Shown: positions 55,293-64,000 of the stretch, piece after piece
Position numbering within the stretch: position 1 is the stretch's first letter
Layout of the letters: every line of letters starts with the position of its first letter
Assembly: GCA_038093975.1 (NCBI GenBank)
Contig: JBBPTG010000078.1
Location: 1-64,000 of the forward strand
Reading direction: 5' to 3'
DNA from: Chalciporus piperatus
Taxonomy: Eukaryota > Basidiomycota > Agaricomycetes > Boletales > Boletaceae
DNA: 64,000 nucleotides
Notes under the pieces: model-generated
Told to the model about the DNA's origin: nothing
The model's input: the letters and a program-made list of their open reading frames with translations, nothing else
Database searches by the model: none
Made by a program: the position numbers and the translations under genes

Positions 55293-58200
55293 ATGTCAGG
55301 CTCTGGGGTTAAACCCAACCGTGGGCAAGTTGTCCTATCCCTTTGGCGCTCCGTCACAGTGATCGCGACACAGAATGTCGACGAGTTAACGCCAAAGTGA
55401 GTTTTAGTAGTTTTGATTCTGGCCTAGATAACATGACTTTGGCTTCATCGTCCCAGACTCTTCCTCAACACATTGATGATACCCACCTATGTTGCAGCCA
55501 TATCAGCTATCGTTTTGCTTTTGCGCGCTTGTACCAGCTACCTTTCGTCTCGCAGACAGCGTTCAGGTGCTCCTCAAGTCTCGCCTTCTGACCCGTTCCC
55601 AGATGTCGCTGCATCTGTCGTCCCCTTCACGAAGTTACACGGTGGACAAGCATCGTACCTCTTCAAAGTTGCCCGTTTGATCTCTTGCTCGGTGTTTCTG
55701 GTCTTGTCTTTCCAGACGAATAGTCAGGAAAGCAGCGGATTTGGTCTGCTCGCGTGGTCTTTCGCTGGACGTTGGAAATCCCTCAGCGATTCCGACTACA
55801 TACAGCTGTCCATTTGCGTGACCGCGGTTCGTTATGCATTCCTCTCTACACTGCGTTATTGTGATCTTCGGTATCCAGGCGTTTACAGTTATTCTTGCAG
55901 TCCTTACTGTGATATCTCCGATGGGATCCGGTCAAGTGGTCTCTCGCCACCTTGCTACCGTGCTTCTTGCACTGTGTGCTGTATATGTCTATCGCGACTT
56001 CTGGCCTCTCATGACCTTCAGCGAATACCCTGTTGACTCTCGTGAAGGTCCCATGCTCTGGGGCAAGTTAGCCAGTCTCGTGGTTGGTGCAGTGGTCTGC
56101 CCGTTATTCAGTCCCCGCTTGTATGTTCCATTCGATGTGAAGGTGCGACGTCCGAAGTGCTCCAAGTGCTCCAGTTTGACTGTCGTACTTCGTCCCAGAA
56201 ACCCTCCAGTATACCCCATCCCGAGCAGACTGCATCTTGGGCCTCCTTACTTCTTTACGACTGGGTTGAGCCCACGGTTCGATTAGCCTATGGAATGGCG
56301 CACTTGCCAGCCGATCTGCTTCCTCCTCTCTCAGACCAGGATCATTCCGAGAACTTGAAACAAAAGAGTTTTCCGGTGAAGTTACATGCTGTTTCCGGAT
56401 GGAAACACCTTGCTCACTGGATCTCATAGCACCTCGATCTTTTCAGCGGAGCGCGGAGGCGGCACATCTTCTTCGGACTGATGAATATATTCCGTCCGTT
56501 GCTTCATTACCGACCGAGGGACAGTCGCTCATTCTTCCGAACGTAGATCGCGAGATGCTTATGCTATGCGTGGCGATCATTGTACAGGTGATGCATTTCT
56601 CTGGCTTGCGACCTCAATACCAATGTGATCGTTTTTCTTAGGTCTTCGCGAATCTGGCCCCGCCAATGGGCATCAAAAATCTTCTCCAGTGAGAATAACA
56701 GTTCCATCATTCCCTACTGAATTGTTAACATTACTGTCAAGATATATTGAGAATGGTGGCGAGGACACGGTCGTGCAACCTTGGGCGTGGATATTGCTTA
56801 TTTTCCTTGGTTCCATCGCCACATCTTTGGGTTTTCAATGGTACATCTACAATACGGTCAGGTTTCACCATCCGACATCACTCAGGTCGCTGATGCATTG
56901 ATTAGACTCGCTGTATGGTTCACGTCGAGGCGATTTTGAGTCAGCTCATCTTTGAGCATGCGCTCCGCATCCGAATGAAAGCAGAGACCGACGACGAGCG
57001 CCAAGGATCTGGCTTTATAGCGGAAGCCAAGTCTCAAGGAAAGAACCTGGTAGGAAAGCTCAATAACCTCATCACCTCGGATCTTGCCACGGCGAACGAA
57101 GGTCGCGACTTTTTGATGATTGGTAAGTGCCTTCTCCCCATTGACCGTGATAGGTCATGACCACGTGGTGTGTTCAGTGCTGCTTGCACCCCTTCAACTC
57201 ATTCTGGCGACATGGTTCTTGTATACAATCCTTGACTGGAGGTGTGTACGAAACCCCACACGGTGATGTACAAGCTTACCGTCGTCTTTGGGAAACAGCG
57301 CTTTCGTTGCATTGGCTGTCATGCTTGCAACCATGCCCCTTCCGGGAATGATTGCCAAGAGGTTGGAAGCCGTGAAACGAGAGCATATGAAGAAGGTACC
57401 CGCATTCTCCTCGACGTTGCGCCACAGTTTTAACAGTGACTGACAGGGTGACGCACGAGTACAAAGTCTCACAGAAAGTAAGGTTCCCAGTACATTCCCT
57501 GGTGAGACTCACGACATCCAATACGACCTGAATAGCTATCGGTGTCATTCGGATGATCAAGCTTTTCGGATGGGAATCAAAAATGGAACAACACATCTTC
57601 GCAAAACGCGAAGAGGAGCTGACTTGGATGTGGAAATTCAAGATGATGGAATTGATCAACAACAATTTGAAGTGAGCATTTCTTTTCGTAGACGTGATGC
57701 ATTCATTGATATCGAATGCAAGCTATGTTATCCCCCTGCTCACCATGGTCGTTACATATGCAACCTATGTGAGTCATTTTGTGGTCTGCGTCAGTTCGGG
57801 GATTTACGCGATTAGACTGTCATCATGGGGAGAATATTGACTGGTAAGCTTCACACGACGTTCCTGGTGCAATAATGTATGATGACATTCCGTGCCTGCA
57901 GCCTCGACTGTCTTTGCTTCTATATCCGGTGTGCACAGTTCCAGATGTCTCAGCGAAACTCCCTAACCATCCCGCCAAGTTTTCGAATTGCTCCAAAGTC
58001 AGCTACGAAATATATTCTTCCTTCTGCCAATGGTTGCGTCAGGTATGTTCGTCAAGCACCCTCCTTGACTACGTCATTCCAGCTTTGATTCCTATCCAGC
58101 ACGGGTTTCTCTCGACCGAATCAACGAGTTCTTACATGACACTGAACTACTCGATCGTTACGCAACTGGCGCAGAACATACCCCGATAACAATTTCCGAG

Positions 58201-61200
58201 GAGTCGGATCGCATCGGATTTAAGGATGCCGCGTTTGGGTGGTCGAGAGAAACTGAGGATGGAACGCTAACGCCATCAAGACGTCACTTTTCGCTCAAAA
58301 TCGAGGGAGAGGTGTGCTTCCAACGTGCATCTATGAACTTGGTCATCGGTCCAACGGGGTCCGGGAAGACGTCTTTGTTGATGGCTCTATTGGGTGAGAC
58401 GATTTCAGCCGGTTTTGATATCGTTCTTTGTTAATGCTGGAATGTCGGACAAGGGGAAATGCACTGGATGCCATCTGGCCCGGCTTCGTGGTTCAATCTG
58501 CCTCGGCAGGGTGGCGTAGCGTATGCTGCCCAAGAATCATGGGTTCAGAACGACACTATAAAGGTCTGCCGTCTCAGTTGTGCATGAGCGCTTGAGATTT
58601 CGAGAACTTATAGTCACGGTCAGAACAACATTATCTTCGGCGCCCCATACGACGAAGTTCGTTACAAGAAAGGTGGGCCTCTTTGCCATGCTGTGCTCGA
58701 ATCTGGCTGACGACTCATGATGCTGCAAGTCTTGAGTCAGTGCGCACTCGAGAGGGACCTGGACTTGTTCCAGGCTGGCGATGAAACCGAGGTAGGCGAG
58801 AAGGGGCTTACTTTGAGGTGAGCGCCCTTCCTACCATCACGCTTCCTGACAATAACGTCGCCTAGTGGTGGCCAAAAGGTAAGGCAATTGTGCACTGTTT
58901 CAGTGGTCAAGTCGTCATCTCATTCGAAATTAGGCGCGAATCACGCTCGCTCGAGCGATCTACAGCTCTGCCGAGATCCTTTTGTTGGACGATGTGAGTT
59001 TTCGTTGTCTCGCCTCTTCCACATATACCTGATACACTTCTGACAGGTACTGGCCGCTCTTGATATACACACGGCATCGTGGATTGTCGACAAGTGTTTT
59101 GCAGGTGATCTTGTTCAGGGTCGAACTGTCATCCTCGTGGTGAGTGCGTATCGCGCGCGTATATGCTTGTTTACCCATCTCTTTCACGTATGTAGACACA
59201 CAACATTGCCATCGTTCGCCCCATCGCCAACTTTGTCGTCGCACTCGGCTCAAATGGACGTATCGTCCAACAAGGCTCGTTTTCGGATGTCGTTGAACAC
59301 GACGAGCTCCTGGCGGCTACGATCGCCAAAGAGCAAGAGAGTCTCGAAAAGGACGAGGTTGTTGAGGCTCAAGAAGTCGACAAGGGAGAAAAGGCGATTG
59401 GAAAGCTTGTCGTTGCTGAAGAGGTAGCAGTCGGCCATGTCTCGTGGGCTGCATGTAAGTGGGATCACCAATAGCTTGGGGGAGGATAAATACTCACTCG
59501 GTCTACACCACAGTCAAGTTATATCTCGCTTCACTCGGCGGTGCTCATGTCCTTTCTTTCTGGACACTCATGCTTGGGTTGTTCGCCATGACCTACGGGA
59601 CGGCCACATTCCAGACATGGTTCCTCGGCCTCTGGGCAACCCAATATGAAGATCATCCGGCTTCGGAAGTTAGCGTCAGATTGTGAGTACGGTCTACCTA
59701 GCATTATGACGTCGGTATCTCATCACGATCTTTAGCTATCTCTCGGGTTATGCTTCCCTTATGTTGTTTGGCACCACGATGTGGTCGGCCGGCTACTTCA
59801 TGTTCTATGTGGGCACTCTGCGAGCATCACGGACCATTCACAATGAACTTGTAGTCGCCGTACTGGGCACAACATTCAGGTATCGTCGGTTCTTGTTTCT
59901 GTGTTGTGGTCCAGTGATTGAGGGTCCAAAGATGGCTAGACACTACGCCCGCATCAAGAATTATTACTCGATGCACGCAAGACATCAGAGCTAGTAAGTT
60001 TTATCGTCGAACCATCTTTTGGCGAAGCTCAACATACGTGCGTGATGACTAGTCGACATGCCGCTCGCCTCCTCGCTCGGTATGCTCCTGGAAATGACTA
60101 TAAGTATGCTGTTCAACCTCGGCGCTGTGGTCATCATCACGCCGACTTTCCTTTTGCTGGGAGTGCTTATCGGTGTCATTGGTGCGTGGATCGGACGCAT
60201 CTATATGAAGGCGCAGCTCTCGGTGAAACGGGAGATGAGCAACGCGAAGGCACCCGTGCTGGGTCATCTTGGAGCTGCGATGGCTGGCCTGAGTATGTGA
60301 TTTCTGTAGACTTGATTGGCGGGGGACTCATTGTTCTGGTGAAGCATCGATCCGGGCATACGGAGCTGAGGAGGCGGTGATCCAGGAATCACTAACGCGA
60401 ATTGACAAATATACCAGAGCGGCACGCATGTTTTACAACCTGAACCGGTGAGGTTTCATTTTTTCTTTCTTGACGTGTCTGGATTCACTCGCTGACGCCT
60501 GAGTTGCTGGCTAGATGGTTGAGTGTCCGTATCGAGGCACTTGGCGCCGCATTCACCAGTGCGCTTGCACTGTACCTCCTGTATGGCCCTCAAACTCACC
60601 GAGCTGCCAACGTTGGATTCTCGCTCAACATGGCCGGTCAGTGGTATCATCGACATTGTTACAAGCTCCTGAAATATCCTCTTCAGTCATGTTTAGCACC
60701 CAGATTCTGTGGTGGGTGCGACTTTTGAACGAGGTCGAGGTCCATGGTGCGTCAGGGTCTCCCCCGATTGATCTTTCCTTTTGTCTCAATCTCTCTCGTG
60801 AATAGGTAACAGGTGAGAAACACATCGGACTAACCAGCCGAGCGGTCATTGATGGATGAGATAGTCTCGAACGAGTGGACGGCTACATCAAGATCGAGCA
60901 AGAACCTAAACCTACCCAGTCAGGCGCTCCCCCAGCGTATTGGCCTGCCAGTGGGGATCTCCGTGTCGAAAATCTATCTGCTCGGTATTCACGAGTTCGT
61001 TTTCTTTCGATTCTCATCGTGCGTTTGCCTCAATTTGACGTTTATCCCAGGATGGGCCGGAGGTACTCCACAATTTGTCGTTCCATATCAAGTCTGGCGA
61101 ACACGTTGGTATCGTTGGTCGCACTGGGAGCGGCAAGGTAAACTGTTTCCCCCCTGGATTCCTTGTCATCAGTACTGACTACTTTTCAGAGTTCCTTGAC

Positions 61201-62124
61201 CCTTTCGCTCCTGAGATGCATCTTCACAGAGGGTCAAGTATATCTCGATGGAATCCCTACCTCCAATATCAACCTCGATGCCCTTCGTTCGAATATTACC
61301 ATCATCCCCCAAATTGTAAGTTGGAATATCGCTCGACGATGCTGTACCTTACCACTCTATCCAGCCCGAGCTACTGAGTGGTACCCTTCGATACAATCTT
61401 GACCCCTTCGAGGAGTACGACGATGCCATTCTCAACGACGCCCTGCGTTCTTCGGGCTTGTATGCTGTACAAGAAGAATCGGACGAAAGTCGTCTCTCGC
61501 TCGATAGTTTGATTTCGAGTGGAGGCGGCAATTTGTCTGTTGGACAACGGCAAATCTTGGCTCTTGCCCGGGCGATGGTGCGGAATAGTAAGCTTCTTAT
61601 CCTGGACGAAGGTAAGTTGCTCTGGTTTCCGACTGCACGTTGCAGGACGCTCACTCTCCTTTGCTCATCTCAGCTACGTCAGCGATCGGTAAATACCCTT
61701 TTTTTCATGCTTGAAGCTTCCCCCGTTAAGTGTGATCGTCTGCTTTTAGACTACACAACGGATGCTGCTATCCAATCGTCATTGCGTAAAGAGCTGAGTG
61801 TTGCGACTCAACTCATCATCGCTCATCGTCTGCAGACCATCATGGACGCGGATAAAATCGTGAGTGTTCTCTAGACCATTGCTATCCTTTCACTAAAGGC
61901 CACGTTCAACGCGTAGATGGTACTCGATGCGGGAAATATTGTGAGTTCTTTTTTACTTGGTGCGGATGCTTCAGACTGATGCATCACCACTTCAGGCCGA
62001 GTACGGAGCACCACGGGAACTGCTGCAAAACGAAAATGGGATGCTGCGGGCCTTGGTCGATGAAAGTGGCGACAAGGAGTTGTTGTACTCCATGGCGTCT
62101 TCTTCTAGGTCCGCTAACCAGTAG
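55293..62124 (+). CDS. ABCC (MRP-type) full ABC transporter
   Basis: A many-exon gene. Exon 1 (55293-55396) joins through a 60 bp intron into DELTPKLFLNTLMIPTYVAA, an N-terminal membrane region. TMD1 has MGIKNLLQYIENGGED and NLITSDLATANEGRDF. NBD1 has GPTGSGKTSLL, LSGGQKARITLARA, EILLLDDVLAALD and VTHN. TMD2 begins FKLYLASLGGAHVLSFWTL and includes VDMPLASSLGMLLEM. NBD2 has GRTGSGKSSLTL, LSVGQRQILALARA, ILDEATSAID and IAHRLQTI. NBD1 has Asp in place of the catalytic Glu, as is usual in ABCC. It ends SSSRSANQ and TAG. It exports conjugates or drugs across plasma or vacuolar membranes; the substrate is unknown. The D-loop is encoded by a 15 nt micro-exon (about 61668-61682). Not every internal intron was checked. 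Confidence 0.88.
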
Positions 62125-62387
62125 CGCCCTGCGTCTTGATTTTATCTCGATTGTTTCTTTTGATGATTATGTTGATATCTAAGTCGGCCTCAGAAGCAGA
62201 AGATTGGTGATACGGGTTCGCTCGTGTTGAAATTTCTCTGGGACGACTCCCGTGCTCTGTGTTCGCTTACGACGCCTCCGACTCCCGTTCGTGGATCTTC
62301 CCTCCCGCTCCCACTGTACTGTCCATGTCTCCCCCCTCGATTGACGTTGTCCGGAGATTCTTCAGCTCCCTCAACTTGGTGAGAACT

Positions 62388-62822
62388 TTACCAGCGTCCG
62401 TATTTTCTATCCCCTTTCCCTTCTTCACATTCTTCTGGACCTGCCATTCGACGGCGGGATGGGAATGACCTCCTACACGATCCGTCGTGCAGACTCAACG
62501 GTATCGTCGTGACGACGCATCTGGGCCCCGGCTTGTATGAGATATTTTTACCTTCCTGCTCGCCAATACGGCTCCAGATTGTGGTGACAATGTGAATGAG
62601 ACGCTCGACCAGGTTGGAGGTTGTCGTCTTGATGGTGTCAGTGAACGGTCCAGGTGGAGAATCTTTAGCACCTTTGCTGTACTTGTGTTCTTCGCGAGCG
62701 CCTTCATCAAGGTCGACTTCTGCTGCACTATGATCTTCCCCAACGGCTTCCTCAGATGCCTCAGCCTCCTCCGCCACACCGCTTTCCTCTGCGACCTCTC
62801 CTTCGCTACCCAGTACTTCCAT
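62388..62822 (-). CDS. Small acidic protein, right copy (about 144 aa)
   Basis: Same frame and composition as the left copy (EVLGSEGEVAEESGVAEEAE near the start; NLVERLIHIVTTIWSRIGEQ later), one codon shorter. It is convergent with the ABC transporter, about 260 bp from its stop. No recognised domain; low confidence that it is translated. Confidence 0.4.
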   Translation of the reverse strand: MEVLGSEGEVAEESGVAEEAEASEEAVGEDHSAAEVDLDEGAREEHKYSKGAKDSPPGPFTDTIKTTTSNLVERLIHIVTTIWSRIGEQEGKNISYKPGPRCVVTTIPLSLHDGSCRRSFPSRRRMAGPEECEEGKGDRKYGRW

Positions 62823-63144
62823 GAGACCTGGTCCTTGGACCACTAGTACTGCGATCAGGATCCCAACTCGAGTGCGCAGGGCAGTGCCAGCGGCATCCCG
62901 GTGTAAGCCATGTGTATGGCCTGAAGGTATACTAGTAATCCGTTAAAATTGTAGTATCGCGCAGACACAATTGGCGCGTGGCTGTACAGTGTACACAGTA
63001 AGCAGACCGTTGAGTCAAACGTTCGCAGACTACACCTCGAAATCCACTGGCAAAACACCGTTACTACCGTCACCTAGCAAGAAATGTCGGTTCAAGACCT
63101 GCTTCGTACAGTGAGCATTCTAGTGAAATAACTAGTCAGTGCTG

Positions 63145-63644
63145 TCCCCGACTCCCTTGTGGAGGAGGGTTTTATTCAGCAGCAAACGTCAGGCACCCTG
63201 CAAACGAGTACTAACCCCGTTTAACTCCGTGAGGTGAGAAAACCTTATGTCATCAACTATAAACCGTATCGACAGTTCTGGTATGCTGTGTGAAACGACA
63301 AGATACTGCGTTGTTGAAGGCTCGTATTGAACAGGTTCATTGACAAGCAGGCGGGGCGTGCAGCTGCAGAGCGCTTTGGCTCAGTGCTGATGAGCTGTGT
63401 TGAGTACAGGCATGGCACTCTGATGACGGAAGTCAGAGATACAGTCAGAATGCATCAAGGCATGGTGTGGGACTAGGGGGGACAAGCTGGTGTGATCAAG
63501 TACTAGGTTTATGTTCATTCAACTTGCATACATTGTACGGGCCCAAGGTTGCCCGTAGGTGCTGTTGAACTTTTTTTTCAATGTTTAATAACATGATTTT
63601 CAACCCCAAACGGAGTCGGGGACTGGCGCTCGCGCCGCTACGAT
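63145..63644. mobile_element. Helentron-like non-autonomous insertion (~499 bp)
   Basis: Compared with the left arm, the sequence between AGTGCTGT and TAGATAACC is inserted. It begins CCCCGACTCC. Near its end the inverted form GGAGTCGGGG is followed by the hairpin GGCGC-TC-GCGCC and GCTACGAT. An asymmetric inverted repeat with the 3' copy internal to a terminal hairpin, insertion between T and T, and no target-site duplication together match Helentron/Helitron2-type ends. No Rep/helicase is encoded. Confidence 0.6.
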
Positions 63645-63807
63645 TAGATAACCTCCCAACAGCTCCAGGCGTTTGATCCTCTTTCGATCGTGAGTACTGA
63701 TACGACCTGTCTCCTAGCGCAATAAAAAATCTGATCGCGCACCACAGTTTCCGTCCATCGACACGCCGTACGCCAAGTACTCCTCCTCAAACTATGCCGC
63801 CTCGAAC

Positions 63808-64000
63808 ATGGACATCCCTCCGATTTACAACATCCTGACCCAGTATCAGGAGCAGCTCAATGCCATTGACACCAACCTCGAGCAAATTAAATCAACTGTT
63901 CATGCGCTCACGGACAAGCGCGAGCAGATTGCGTCTTCGATGAAGATGCACGAGGGCTTCATGACCTGTATCCGCCGCCTCCCCTCTGATGTGCTCAGCC
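63808..64000 (+). CDS. F-box protein, right-arm copy (truncated by window end)
   Basis: ATG 63808 starts MDIPPIYNILTQYQEQLNAI and reaches the F-box CIRRLPSDVLS before the window ends. It differs from the left copy by three bases in 193, all amino-acid changing (Cys/Tyr, Ile/Asn, Ile/Met). An upstream GTGAGT...CACAG intron (about 63690-63749) and the open frame FPSIDTPYAKYSSSNYAASN suggest a possible longer N-terminus. Confidence 0.85.
   Translation, partial: MDIPPIYNILTQYQEQLNAIDTNLEQIKSTVHALTDKREQIASSMKMHEGFMTCIRRLPSDVLS

Larger units (their letters stand above)
61050..64000. repeat. Inverted duplication, right arm (continues past window)
   Basis: This is the plus-strand counterpart of 49998-53762, starting at the same CAG acceptor and running through NBD2, the acidic ORF and into the F-box gene at the window edge. 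It is interrupted by one insertion of about 499 bp (63145-63644) that is absent from the left arm. Confidence 0.88.

Noticed and set aside
63145..63644. Canonical Helitron (A-T insertion, CTRR end)
   Set aside because: The end reads CTACGAT after the hairpin and the site is T-T; Helentron/Helitron2 ends fit better.

Overview
The window looks like nuclear DNA of an Agaricomycete (mushroom-forming basidiomycete). Genes are cut by many 45-100 bp GT-AG introns (plus two likely GC-AG ones). The recognisable families are typical of this group: Dicer, Atg14, a Kv-type channel, Crinkler-header kinase, UstYa-like proteins, F-box and BTB proteins, an APH-fold kinase, WD40-TPR proteins and an ABCC transporter. 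Gene models were built by hand from splice sites and reading-frame continuity; where exon lengths sum to a multiple of three I say so.

Layout. 1-6.66 kb: two abutting palindromic (foldback) repeat elements, the first holding an array of GC-rich hairpins. 7.6-8.2 kb: an unknown gene. 8.6-15.0 kb: an apparently full-length non-LTR retrotransposon (ORF1 + EN-RT-RNase H ORF2 + poly-A) on the minus strand, sitting in the 3' end of a Crinkler-header/kinase gene (to 17.3 kb). 17.5-26.2 kb: housekeeping-like genes ATG14 (+), a voltage-gated K+ channel (-) and a Dicer (+), the last two divergent.

27.1-35.0 kb: three tandem paralogues of a WD40-TPR family sharing a roughly 300-residue C-terminal module that I cannot assign. 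The third lacks the WD40 part, and relics of the family lie near 44 kb and 54.7 kb. This is the best candidate for something undescribed. 35.1-36.4 kb: a mitochondrial-carrier-like protein. 36.9-43.8 kb: a small secreted peptide gene, two UstYa-like genes, a membrane-anchored protein, a 7TM protein and an S33 hydrolase, a combination that could be a RiPP-type cluster. 44.4 kb: tRNA-Thr(AGT). 45-47.7 kb: BTB-like and APH-like genes. 47.9-49.6 kb: a TIR-bounded repeat.

50-64 kb: a large inverted duplication. Both arms carry an F-box gene, a small acidic ORF and the last nucleotide-binding domain of an ABCC transporter. Only the right arm joins a complete transporter (55.3-62.1 kb); the left copy is a fragment beginning exactly at an exon boundary. 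The right arm also carries a roughly 499 bp insertion whose ends resemble a Helentron-type element, and the left arm shows the empty site.
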